Made by a program: the position numbers and the translations under genes
The notes under the pieces: model-generated
Told to the model about the DNA's origin: nothing
Databases searched by the model: none
Seen by the model: the letters and a program-made list of their open reading frames with translations, nothing else
Source of the DNA: Plakobranchus ocellatus
Lineage: Eukaryota; Mollusca; Gastropoda; Plakobranchidae
Length of the DNA: 20,552 nucleotides
Direction: 5' to 3'
Assembly (NCBI GenBank): GCA_019648995.1
Contig: BLXT01001321.1
Span: 1,655,042-1,675,593 of the forward strand
In this document: piece by piece, positions 12,201 through 18,850 of the stretch
Position numbering within the stretch: the stretch's first letter is position 1
How the letters are laid out: each line of letters starts with the position of its first letter

Positions 12201-15200
12201 TACCCCTCCCACAAAAAGGCAGATTACTATAATAAGCATATGTAGCTCTTGATCTGGGCCTACTTCTAGACTGAGCTTAAGTTACCCCTTCCTCTCCCCT
12301 CAATAAATAAACACACTCCCCTTTGGAGCCCCATCCCATGAAGCCTAACAGTTCAAAGAAGAAAAGTTAGGAGGATAAAGGCGTATTTTCTAACTTAAAA
12401 GCCTAAGTAACCTATTTACTGTAACTAATATGTCTTATTACAAGAATCAGTATCAAAATACAGAGATGAAGACTGAAAGAAATATAAAGGATCCTTTCAG
12501 AGAGACCATTAAGCAGATTGTAAGAACAATTTAGCCTAAATGTATTAGCCTAATTATATTTTTCGCTTATGAAAATGCTCACAAAAAACCTTTTTGAAAA
12601 GTTTTTCACTTCTAACACCAGAAGAAAGCTGAAGTTTATGATTGCAAACTAAGAAAAGAAAAAGACCAACACAAGAAACATAATCGCCAGGTCTGTTCCA
12701 GACAAGGCACCTAAAAAAGAGGATGTGAATACACCACAAAATGAGACATTTTGACAAGTGGGAGTCTAATAAACAATTCATCAAAATTCTTATATTAATT
12801 ATATTCTTGTAATGATGAATACAATTTAAAATCTTTGGCTTATTGGGTGCTATAAAACCTTTTCCTCGGTGGCAATTTTTTTTTACGAAAAACATTTTAT
12901 ATTTGTGGTGGTAATTAATTTATATATATCCTGACATACAAAAGCAATACTTTCGTCTTATCTTTTGTTTAGTAATACTTTTAAATTTTTGTCCCTAAAT
13001 TTCTTACTAGGATAGAATTTACAAAGCACATCTCATGATGAGAAAACAATTATTTTTGGAGCTCACTTTATACATTGCTGGATACTGTTGAGTGATAGCC
13101 CAGTGGTCAGGACGAAAACCAGTCCTAGAAGGCTCTCTAGACTCTGAGATGCGGCTCAATGACCTTTGACCTTGCTCCTCTATTTGCAATGTTGGTGCCA
13201 TAGAGAAAATGTTATCCTGAGACTCAACACGGCTGTGGTTAGACACATGATCCGCCATAGAGGAAGGGTAGGAGTGAAGGTCTGAGTGAGGATGAGCACA
13301 ACAAGACTCATAATGAATGCTGCTGCTAAATATAAATATGCAACAGAAAATAGTTGCATTTCCATTTACGCAATACTGAATCTTTTAGTACAGAACAAAT
13401 GTCCCACCATCTATATCATATTACTCTTGGATCCATCAAAAGATAAACTACATTCACAAAGCAATTTCAGACATCATTTTCTTTTCAAACAAAATAGTTT
13501 GCTGCAGTTCAAGATGGCAATCAAAAATGGCAATTCCAAAAACATTGTAGTTTTTGATGGTCTTGTAAATGTGAAGAATCTGTCATGGAAAATATTCTGA
13601 ACACAAAATTGTTACATATGGTAATTAAATACTATATACAATGAAGAAAATCTGTGTTTGAGTTGATGGTTACATCTATTTACCTGTAGTTTTCTTCACT
13701 TTAAAAGTTCTAAAGAAAGTTGTTGGTTCATCCATTTCTTCACGAAACTTGTTGTAATCAGAAGGAGTTTTTAGTTTCCCCTCTCTCCTCAACTTGTCCT
13801 CCAAGCCAATAATCTGAATAAAATAATGAATGAATAAATATTAAAAAATAAATAAAGAAATAAAAATAACACTTTTTGGATTTGAAAAGGCATATGAATA
13901 TTTATGTCATTTCAAGATCAAATTCATGATATAAATCATTCCACCTAGTACAGTTTTTGGCTTTCATAAATTTTTTAAATGTATGCTCCATTAGATTTAA
14001 TTACATATCCTAGGTAAGTCTTTTTAAAACATCCATTAGATTAGAATTTCAAAACGATTCTAAAAAAGTCTGGTTTTGCACCAGCTGATGAACATAGGTT
14101 TATATCTGCCAAAAAAAAAAAGTGTGTGATGTGGTTGCATAGTTTCTTTTAAAACATTTATCTCTCAAGTTTCATGAGAATCACATCGATGATTTTACAT
14201 ACATGATAAAGATCAGTCTTTGGAACATGTGCTGTTGAAGGGGTTGTTTCCAATGTATGCCTCTCTAATCTTTTCTTCACCATGTGGCTGGCAATTCTCT
14301 GTCATCAAGAAACAAATAAAAATGTAAGTCAAGCAATCAGGGCACACACTCAAAAAAAAATACCATCTATACATAAATTAACAGCAACAACAAAAAAAAT
14401 ATAAAAAGAAATCTTGTACTATAACTGGTAGATTTTCTGTAACTTGAGTAATTTTCAGTTTTATTGAGTAGTTATTCTTTATAAATCAACCTTATGAATC
14501 AAATTTTCAGATGATTTTTTTTTTTTTCTAAAGCTGTGTAAAAATCAAGAAAACTTCTCTGGAAAATTTTTTCGTTAAAAAAAAAAATCCCTTCAAAATA
14601 ATTATGATGAAATTAACAGTATTTTAATTATTATTATTATTATTAGAACATTGGAAAAAAAAATCAACCAGATTGCAAATTGATATTAACCTTCTCCTCT
14701 TCTTCCTTTTCTTTTTGGCGCTGTCTCTGGTTATCTCTCTCTCTGATTTCTCTCCTTTGTTTCTGGACTTTTTCCCCAAGAAGACTAGAATATTCATTGT
14801 AGTAGTAGTCTCTGAGTCGGTAAAGATCTTTCACCAATTTCAAGTAATGCTTTTAGGTGGATAAAAAATCACAAAAAAGAAGAGTTATTCATCAAATCTG
14901 TATCTCCCTTTAAAAAAAAAATTGATAGCCATACCATGAGTAAGTGTGAATCCAAAACAAAACTTAATTTATGGTTTATAGTCTCAAATCAACAAATAGC
15001 AAAAAATTGATAGCTTTGAAAGAAAAGGGTTTGTTTGCGTTATAAACTTTTTAAAGGTATAAGAAAATAGCCCATACATGGAAAAAATTGAAAACAACAA
15101 AAAACAAAATAAACAAAACAGGGAAAAATTTACAAGTACAAAATTTTACAACTTCATCCAAGGTTTTTCACACAATGTTTTTTTTGTTTTAAAACTTAAA

Positions 15201-17307
15201 ACATTCCAGTTCAAACTCATTGTGTTTTAATCAAAAGCCATAGGCAAATTAGTTTTACACAAACGATGATTAAACTACACAAGGAAAATGTATATTTTGT
15301 ATGACTGTTTTCAAACGTATCCTTCTTCCGGACCATAAAATGCTTACATATTCTGTCAGTAATGTTAGTCCAGTTAGAATACTGTTTTGACAAAAAGAAC
15401 CTCAAACTGTTCTAAATTAGTTGTTCCTGTTGTTTTGTTTTGCTTAAAAATGCAAACCTTTGATGCATAATCTAATACTTTGTCAGTCTTTTAAAAATAT
15501 TTTCTCACAAAAGGAAAATAAAAGTGGCATTTATAGCTTACTTTTTGTTTGTTTGTTTTTAACTGCTTTTACAAAAAATTTTTACAATGACCAAACCATA
15601 GGTTCAAAGAAATGCTTTTAATATGAATTAATTTGGTTGATATGAAAAAATGGTTCTAAAAATGCATGTTAAGACGAAAATTGCATCAACTTTCAGCATT
15701 AGTGTTTTTCCATCAACATTGAAAGTAGTTATCTTTACCTCTTCTTTCTCTTTTGCTCTCATTAACGCCTTTTCATCCTCACCATCATCAAAGCTGCTAG
15801 TTTTCTTCTTTTGTTTCTTGGCTTGTTTTTCCTTTCTGTTGTCTTTTTCCTGATATAACAAATGTTTTGAAGTAAGCATGAGCAAATTAGAAAATGCATT
15901 TAGTTCATTTAGGTACAAAAAATGCTTAAGAATTAAATGCATGTAAATATCTCCAGAGAATTCCTGAGATGTTGCGCATAATATTTTGATTAAAAAGATT
16001 TTAAGCTGCTTCTTTTGTTGTGCTATTAAAAAATTTAAAAGGCTTCTATCTTGAACAAAATGCGTGTGTGTGTTGAGAAGGGCGTGGAGGCGGCAGTGGC
16101 CAGCTGGCTTTTTTGGGATGTGCATGCAGTAATTGCTGAAAAATTAGATTTGTCAGTTTTGGTCACAGTCAATGTGGGTCTCATGTAATTTCCTCTTTCC
16201 CCCTCCAAAACCGATTACACCCTCTCCTTTCTTGAGAGATCTTAGGCCTAGTAAATTTTCACAGTAGTCTGTACAATACTGATCTACTGATCTAGATTGT
16301 AGATTCATCTAAATCTAGTAGTGCACTGCTAATCTACACACATGTACATTTCCAGCCTCACTCAATCTTTATTTTCAGGCTAGAAGTAGAAGTAAACACA
16401 AGCAGAAAGCTATCATTCTAGCCTTTACTTGGGCTTAAATTATAAAGCACATTGAAACACTAGATCTATATTGGGGAAACTTAGAGTAAGGCGATCAGAC
16501 TGGAGTTGATGACTAAAACAAAAAATTGAACTAATTGACGAAGTGAAAAAGAAGTACGTTAGCACAAAAAAAAAAGGAAGAAACACCGATAAAAAAAGCA
16601 GAAAGATGTTTCAATTGATTTAATGTACTTTCGAATAGGCCTATTGTTTAGACGCCTCTGAAGAAGAAAGCATAAGGTAGCACCAACCACGACACAATCA
16701 AAGTTGAGAAAGCTCACTTAGTTTAGCTTACAGTCAAGGCCTCAAACATCCTATTTAGTAGTTTTGTAGTGAATATCAAAGTACATGTACTTGTGAGCGA
16801 TTTTAGTAGAAGAAATGGCTTCTGCGTACCCCTCCCCCTCTCCAAATTGTCTCAATATGGTGAGTCGCTAATACAATAACTTAACTCGAATCTTTTTATG
16901 TAGGCCTAGGCCTAAGTCAATCTTTTTAGTTATGTCCCCTTGGCATTGACTTAAGCAGTGTTGACTGTAGTTTTTTTTAACAGAAAGCTAAATAGGTGTT
17001 CATAAGTATCAATTTATTGATTGAAACTGTATAGACGAAAAAAAAAAAAAAAAAGGAATAATCCAGGAACAGGACGAATGTCTTCTAGATCTAGATCTAC
17101 CTTCATAAACTAATGACCTCTTCATTTTGTCAGTGGCTGATAAAGGTAGACCCAGAAGTCTTTAGGGTTGTAATGGTTTATCCTGTGAAAATATACCTTT
17201 TGTTTCTCATCATTAGATCCATCTCCAAATCCGTAATTGGAGAGTAAAAATGGCAGTGATGGTTGGTTGTAATTTATTGAAGACTTAAGCACAACAGGTT
17301 TTTCCAT
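4404..17307 (-). CDS. Spliced gene, 13 coding exons, 501-aa coiled-coil protein of unknown function
   Basis: Join (minus, 5' to 3'): 17307-17197, 15849-15739, 14849-14691, 14298-14203, 13813-13684, 13281-13067, 12062-11985, 10063-9998, 9565-9456, 8618-8558, 8061-7826, 5473-5395, 4457-4404. Every exon has an AG acceptor with a pyrimidine tract and a GT donor, and the frame is kept throughout (1506 nt, 501 codons plus TAA). The protein is hydrophilic with no signal peptide or membrane span. Residues 38-127 are Lys/Glu/Gln/Arg-rich and probably coiled coil, around the Tyr patch RLRDYYYNEY (about 84-93). Residues 160-202 include the motif LEDKLRREGKLKTPSDY. Residues 203-300 are a Ser/Arg linker. 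Residues 323-358 are a second basic helix. Residues 400-458 are Ser/Gly/Gln-rich and look disordered. The ATG at 17307 has a strong context (A at -3, G at +4). I do not recognise the family. IADHHW near residue 380 and a similar total length faintly recall CCDC60-type proteins, but that is from memory and untested. A structural or ciliary coiled-coil role is only a guess. Confidence 0.85.
4861..4940 (+). other. Possible plus-strand exon with a membrane segment (weak)
   Basis: The acceptor tttctcttgggctgcag at 4860 and the donor cccatc|gtaagt at 4941 both look strong. The only open frame gives VLAIGVSVTMSFIIALKF, a believable transmembrane helix, followed by a polar tail (26 codons plus two bases). 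A possible continuation begins after ...tcattgcgattag at about 5261 with a stop soon after. It lies antisense within intron 12 of the minus-strand gene. It could be the end of a nested gene or a chance pair of sites. Confidence 0.25.
5071..5120. repeat. Interrupted (TA)n microsatellite
   Basis: Two runs of alternating TA separated by acacaaacatgcat. Simple repeat in intron 12. Confidence 0.9.
5395..5473 (-). CDS. Coding exon 12 (residues 458-484)
   Basis: Acceptor tatcattcatcag|AACATTG and donor ATAATG|gtaaga. The first base completes a Lys codon with exon 11, then 26 codons follow, including LPEIEPKPAPLPLTM. It lies 2.35 kb from exon 11 and is supported by splice sites, phase and protein-like composition only, so it is less certain than exons 2-11. 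Confidence 0.62.
5474..7825 (-). other. Intron 11 of the coiled-coil gene
   Basis: 2352 bases, phase 2, the longest intron. It has no convincing exon on either strand. A hairpin lies at 7464-7492. The segment 6470-6900 is richer in CG than its surroundings, which may mark an old insertion, but I found no terminal repeats. Confidence 0.55.
7464..7492. repeat. Perfect 9-bp stem hairpin with A/T flanks
   Basis: AAGTTTAGG and CCTAAACTT are separated by 11 bases. The flanking T-run and A-run extend the pairing to roughly 22 bases per arm with small mismatches. Probably a small remnant of an inverted-repeat element; no RNA function can be read from it. Confidence 0.6.
7826..8061 (-). CDS. Coding exon 11 (residues 380-457), disordered tail
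   Basis: Acceptor catttgacag|ATCGCT and donor CAAAA|gtatgt; 78 codons plus two bases (phase 2). It starts IADHHWMTAYGLREVLP and passes into a Glu/Gln/Ser/Gly-rich low-complexity tail. Reading through the donor gives a hydrophobic tail (YVLLLCFGLF...) that would end the protein at 7762. That looks like intron sequence, and the phase fits exon 12, so splicing is preferred. Confidence 0.82.
8062..8557 (-). other. Intron 10 of the coiled-coil gene
   Basis: 496-base phase-0 intron. Nothing else was seen in it. Confidence 0.75.
8558..8618 (-). CDS. Coding exon 10 (residues 359-379)
   Basis: Acceptor ctgtttttctag|AATCATG and donor GATGTG|gtgagt. The first base completes an Arg codon with exon 9. 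It is short, acidic and methionine-rich (MDQHEDMDMIINGPDLCDV). Confidence 0.8.
8619..9455 (-). other. Intron 9 of the coiled-coil gene
   Basis: 837-base phase-2 intron. It contains the compound (GT)n(TA)n microsatellite at 9141-9205. Confidence 0.75.
9141..9205. repeat. Compound (GT)n(TA)n microsatellite
   Basis: Short GT tract running directly into about 54 bases of pure TA. It should be strongly polymorphic. Confidence 0.97.
9456..9565 (-). CDS. Coding exon 9 (residues 323-358)
   Basis: Acceptor attctgttag|GTGCAG and donor TCCAATAG|gtgagt. It has 36 codons plus two bases (phase 2). It encodes VQQQAQLRAREKERKKAIRT then TYTKMYQLAMSNAAVSN: a basic helix followed by a small amphipathic helix. 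Confidence 0.82.
9566..9997 (-). other. Intron 8 of the coiled-coil gene
   Basis: 432-base phase-0 intron, A/T-rich, with no other feature. Confidence 0.75.
9998..10063 (-). CDS. Coding exon 8 (residues 301-322)
   Basis: Acceptor ctctgatgcag|CTAGAA and donor GAAGAG|gtgaga; 22 codons in phase 0, ending DLAKKPPDPEE. The acceptor's pyrimidine tract matches the repeat unit of the minisatellite that fills the adjoining part of intron 7. Confidence 0.8.
10064..11984 (-). other. Intron 7 of the coiled-coil gene
   Basis: 1921-base phase-0 intron. Its last ~700 bases (10066-10760) are a decayed minisatellite; the rest is A/T-rich with no recognised feature. Confidence 0.7.
10066..10760. repeat. Decayed minisatellite, about 13 units of roughly 52 bases
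   Basis: A recurring pattern is visible on the plus strand: a 'GAGTGATATTTGA' block, then 'TTTCATACAGATCTTGAA', then 'ATGTAATAGAGA'. Anchors of the TTCATA type occur near 10097, 10151, 10245, 10308, 10400, 10451, 10497, 10548, 10600, 10660 and 10715, spaced about 46-63 bases. Units are strongly diverged, so the array is old. The first unit reaches the acceptor of exon 8. Confidence 0.75.
11985..12062 (-). CDS. Coding exon 7 (residues 275-300)
   Basis: Acceptor aatcatttcag|CAAAAAAGG and donor CCAAAG|gtaaac; 26 codons in phase 0. It encodes a basic helix, QKRRSIHAGRKSIVDSLNDL, ending DRRFPK. Confidence 0.8.
12063..13066 (-). other. Intron 6 of the coiled-coil gene
   Basis: 1004-base phase-0 intron. 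It contains a 113-codon minus-strand open frame (12554-12895) that overlaps a fragment shared in inverted orientation with 17880-17937. I treat that frame as non-coding intron sequence. Confidence 0.7.
12674..12730 (-). repeat. Dispersed fragment, inverted partner of 17880-17937
   Basis: On the minus strand it reads a pyrimidine run, TTTAG, then GTGCCTTGTCTGGAACAGAC and TGGCGATTATG. The plus strand at 17896-17935 has the same order with few changes. It includes an acceptor-like TTTAG before the conserved block. Origin unknown: a transposon fragment or a duplicated exon. Confidence 0.75.
13067..13281 (-). CDS. Coding exon 6 (residues 203-274), Ser/Arg linker
   Basis: Acceptor atcctcactcag|ACCTTC and donor TATAAA|gtgagc. 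The two leading bases complete an Asp codon with exon 5. It encodes a Ser/Glu/Arg-rich, probably disordered linker (SLSRISESREPSR) ending DHWAITQQYPAMYK. An internal ATG (MADHV) is not needed as a start, because the frame runs back to the acceptor. Confidence 0.83.
13282..13683 (-). other. Intron 5 of the coiled-coil gene
   Basis: 402-base phase-1 intron. The plus-strand 104-codon frame inside it lacks coding features. Confidence 0.78.
13684..13813 (-). CDS. Coding exon 5 (residues 160-202)
   Basis: Acceptor ttttattcag|ATTATT and donor ACTACAG|gtaaat. It has 43 codons plus one base (phase 1). It encodes IIGLEDKLRREGKLKTPSDY followed by an acidic/aromatic stretch ending FFRTFKVKKTT. It looks like a compact alpha-helical segment and is probably conserved. 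Confidence 0.83.
13814..14202 (-). other. Intron 4 of the coiled-coil gene
   Basis: 389-base phase-0 intron, with nothing else seen. Confidence 0.78.
14203..14298 (-). CDS. Coding exon 4 (residues 128-159)
   Basis: Acceptor cttgatgacag|AGAATTG and donor TATCAT|gtatgt, 32 codons in phase 0. It starts RIASHMVKKRLERH, continuing the basic helix, then has a Thr/Pro-rich linker ending KTDLYH. Confidence 0.82.
14299..14690 (-). other. Intron 3 of the coiled-coil gene
   Basis: 392-base phase-0 intron with a short (ATT)n tract near 14627-14645. Confidence 0.75.
14691..14849 (-). CDS. Coding exon 3 (residues 75-127), Tyr patch and coiled coil
   Basis: Acceptor ccacctaaaag|CATTAC; donor GAGAAG|gttaat, a weaker-than-usual GT donor. 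The 53 codons begin HYLKLVKDLYRLRDYYYNEY and pass into a long Arg/Gln/Glu/Lys helix ending KEKEEEEK. The aromatic, basic beginning is the most distinctive part of the protein and the best query for homology. Confidence 0.82.
14850..15738 (-). other. Intron 2 of the coiled-coil gene
   Basis: 889-base phase-0 intron, very A/T-rich, with no other feature. Confidence 0.75.
15739..15849 (-). CDS. Coding exon 2 (residues 38-74)
   Basis: Acceptor tatatcag|GAAAAAGAC and donor GAAGAG|gtaaag, with 37 codons in phase 0. The encoded segment is highly charged: Lys-rich (KKQKKK), then the acidic patch DDGEDE, then alternating K/E. This fits a coiled coil or a nuclear/basic tract. The open frame runs on into the intron on both sides, which creates a misleading 165-codon ORF; the splice signals mark the true limits. 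Confidence 0.8.
15850..17196 (-). other. Intron 1 of the coiled-coil gene
   Basis: 1347-base phase-0 intron. It contains several TAGGCCTA-like words (for example near 16240, 16640, 16905), a texture I associate loosely with gastropod genomes. No exon, RNA gene or element ends were found. Confidence 0.7.
17197..17307 (-). CDS. Coding exon 1 of the coiled-coil gene (residues 1-37)
   Basis: It starts at ATG 17307-17305 in the context AAAATGG. The frame stays open upstream for 23 codons, but those contain no ATG and the stretch is bounded by an in-frame TAA at 17382-17380, so 17307 is the first usable start. The exon ends MEKP...DEKQK at the donor CAAAAG|gtatat. The segment YGFGDGSNDEK is followed directly by the charged region of exon 2. 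An upstream non-coding or coding exon spliced in near 17370 cannot be excluded, since there is an AG after a T-rich stretch there. Confidence 0.75.
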
Positions 17308-17379
17308 TTTGATTTGAGCCTTATTCACTGTCTCAATCGAAGTATCGCTATCTTTTATATCAAGAAACCCTAACAATGA

Positions 17380-17466
17380 TTAAAAACTCATATGTTTTGT
17401 TGCGCGAACAACTTTGCACGTAAAATTGTCTGTCAAAAAGTCAATCGTTAAAACGATAGTCGCCAT
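17380..17466 (-). other. Upstream ORF, 28 codons, in frame with the main CDS
   Basis: ATG at 17466-17464 in the good context AAGATGG, reading MATIVLTIDF...THMS-like residues to TAA at 17382-17380. It is in the same frame as the main start at 17307, separated only by that TAA and 24 open codons. It may be a translation-controlling uORF, the relic of a longer N-terminus, or chance if transcription starts downstream. Confidence 0.35.
17399..17412. promoter_or_regulatory. Weak RFX X-box-like palindrome
   Basis: GTTGCGCGAACAAC has the outer half sites of an X-box (GTT...AAC) with correct spacing but three mismatches at the centre. Real X-boxes mark many ciliary genes. This is only a weak match. 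Confidence 0.15.
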
Positions 17467-17469
17467 CTT
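17461..17469 (-). promoter_or_regulatory. YY1-type motif (AAGATGGCG on minus)
   Basis: AAGATGGCG on the minus strand, about 155 bases before the chosen start codon. In animals this motif often lies just downstream of the transcription start of TATA-less promoters. Its position and orientation fit a start site near 17470-17500. The same bases hold the uORF ATG. Confidence 0.4.
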
Positions 17470-17518
17470 GACGCACTATCTCCATGGCTACAAAAGAGTG
17501 CCTCACATTATAAACGAA

Positions 17519-17522
<4 letters not shown>

Positions 17523-17578
<56 letters not shown>
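17523..17578. repeat. (TC)28 microsatellite
   Basis: A pure 56-base TC tract; (GA)n on the gene's sense strand. It sits about 60-110 bases upstream of the YY1-type motif, so it may be part of the promoter (a GA/CT element), but no such role is shown by the sequence itself. Confidence 0.97.
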
Positions 17579-17581
<3 letters not shown>

Positions 17582-17720
17582 CTTCTTCTAACTTTCTAAT
17601 TATCCGTGCAATTATCAGCCTATAAAACTATCTGTCTACCTATCTATGTATCATGCAGTGAAAGCAACGGATAGGTTCTTAGACAGGGGGAATTTTGTTA
17701 TAGAAAGACAATTTATCAGG

Positions 17721-17813
17721 ATGAAAACATTTGCAATCACCTTAATGTTCTTATACGTTCTGTCGTTCTGTTTTTTATCCGTTGCTCTGTCACAAAAAGG
17801 CCACTTTTCTTGA
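17721..17813 (+). CDS. Short ORF encoding a signal-peptide-like 30-mer (uncertain)
   Basis: A true ATG opens 30 codons: MKTFAITLMFLYVLSF, then a small-residue stretch ending VALSQ, then KGHFS and a TGA. It has every part of a cleavable signal peptide: a short basic start, a hydrophobic core of about 15 residues and an A-x-S type cleavage site. No good donor precedes the TGA. The +1 frame continues open for about 34 codons, so a frameshifted relic of a secreted-protein gene is possible. A divergent promoter shared with the coiled-coil gene, about 250 bases away, could drive it. Chance cannot be excluded. Confidence 0.3.
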   Translation: MKTFAITLMFLYVLSFCFLSVALSQKGHFS

Positions 17814-17879
17814 CTTGCAAGGAACTAGCGCCTTTAGCGAGGACTAGGACTTGGAGAGTACATTACCAAAGTAGAATAT

Positions 17880-17937
17880 TTCACCATCTTTTTCTTTAGG
17901 TGCCTTGTCTGGAACAGACATTGGCGATCATGTTCCT
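17880..17937 (+). repeat. Dispersed fragment, inverted partner of 12674-12730
   Basis: A pyrimidine-rich run and TTTAG precede GTGCCTTGTCTGGAACAGAC and TGGCGATCATG. Similarity to the intron 6 copy extends into the pyrimidine run. It lies about 70 bases after the signal-peptide-like ORF, on the same strand. Confidence 0.75.
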
Positions 17938-18125
17938 CCACTCAAACCTACTCTCAGTAAACCTAATGAAGTTGTTTTGTCTACCCGTACCTTTTGCCGA
18001 TGTCTTAAGACTTTCAATAAACGATATTCTATGCCTTGATTTCACAATAACTTGGAAAATAAAAATTTATTTTTGAGAGGGCGTAATCAGAATAAAAAAG
18101 AGCAACCACCAACTTAAACTAATAA

Positions 18126-18213
18126 TTAACAAAAAAATCAACAAGACAATAGTACATTTAAAAGTTTAGTTAACAAAAAAAGCAACAAAATAAGAGTACA
18201 TTTAAACGTTTCG
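18126..18213. repeat. 44-base tandem duplication inside the left foldback arm
   Basis: Copies 18126-18169 and 18170-18213 share TTAACAAAAAAA, CAACAA and AGTACATTTAAA. The right arm has a single version, which explains why the arms differ in length even after the SINE is set aside. Confidence 0.75.
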
Positions 18214-18324
18214 CCTTTATTGGCTTCATCAGTTGCCTACAGATGACATTAGTTATGTTATGTCGTCTGTAAGCAACAGATGATGCCAATAAAGGCGAAA
18301 CGTTTAAGCTTTGTACTATTGTTT

Positions 18325-18536
18325 GGGCGGTTGGCTACCAATCAGGGGTCCGAGGTTCGAATCCCAGTCCGGGCCAAGTCAATTTTTTCATTGCTCCTCT
18401 GTGTCCACCCAGCACTGAAAACGGTCAGCTAGGTAAGCAATGGCAAACTACCTCATAATGCCGTTTGCCAAGAACAATCAGGACCCTACTTCTGGTTCCC
18501 CGATGCTTGGATTAAGCGTGGGACTCATTTTACTTT
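18325..18536 (+). mobile_element. tRNA-derived SINE (212 bp) with 11-bp target duplication
   Basis: It is flanked by TACTATTGTTT at 18314-18324 and 18537-18547. The 5' part holds an RNA polymerase III B box, GGTTCGAATCC, at 18354-18364 and a weak A-box-like TGGCTACCAATCAGG upstream; the head looks 5' truncated. The body (gcaatggcaaactacctc..., ...cttggattaagcgtgggactc) is followed by a short T-rich tail, ttttactttt. It inserted into the right arm of the foldback element, so it is younger than that element. Confidence 0.88.
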
Positions 18537-18607
18537 TACTATTGTTTTGTTGAATTTTCGTTAACTCTTAGTTTAAGTTGGTGGTTGCTCTTTTTTGTTC
18601 TGATTAC

Positions 18608-18850
18608 TATTATATCAACCGTGCCTACATGCTCAGGATCCTTTAACTGATATTTTTGTTTCCAAAAGTGCTGGATATATATATATATTTAAACACCACA
18701 CTCTTCTTTGGGTTTTAAATCGATGCTATTAAATACTTTCAAGGATGCTAACACAAATGACTAATATGGCACTCTCAGTTGGCGAAAGAAAATAGTTCAC
18801 AAGGCATTTGGTTTTTTTTTTACTCTATTCATTTGTTAATAAGGGGCTTA
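18608..18850. other. A/T-rich spacer
   Basis: No feature apart from a short (TA)n run near 18676. Confidence 0.6.

Larger units (their letters stand above)
18083..18607. mobile_element. Foldback/MITE-like element with long imperfect inverted arms
   Basis: The outer arms, 18083-18149 and 18541-18607, are inverted copies over about 67 bases with few mismatches. The inner arms, 18204-18223 and 18286-18305, are perfect over 20 bases (AAACGTTTCGCCTTTATTGG). Between the inner arms lies a partly self-complementary loop. The right arm is split by a SINE at 18325-18536. The left arm carries an extra 44-base tandem copy. No transposase is encoded and the target duplication is not clear. Confidence 0.88.

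Noticed and set aside
12554..12895. 113-codon minus-strand ORF
   Set aside because: It lies in intron 6, has no splice context, is rich in Phe/Leu/Ile/Lys from A/T bias, and overlaps the dispersed fragment.
13286..13600. 104-codon plus-strand ORF
   Set aside because: It lies antisense in intron 5, with A/T-driven composition and no signal, domain or splice context.
15628..16125. 165-codon minus-strand ORF
   Set aside because: It is exon 2 (15849-15739) read through both splice sites into introns; the outer parts have no coding character.
17122..17376. 84-residue frame said to start at 17376
   Set aside because: The codon at 17376-17374 is TTG, not ATG. The first ATG in that frame is at 17307, and the 3' part past 17197 is intron.
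17414..17599. Plus-strand frame ending in a Ser-Leu repeat
   Set aside because: The Ser-Leu run is the (TC)n microsatellite, and the start overlaps the promoter of the minus-strand gene.
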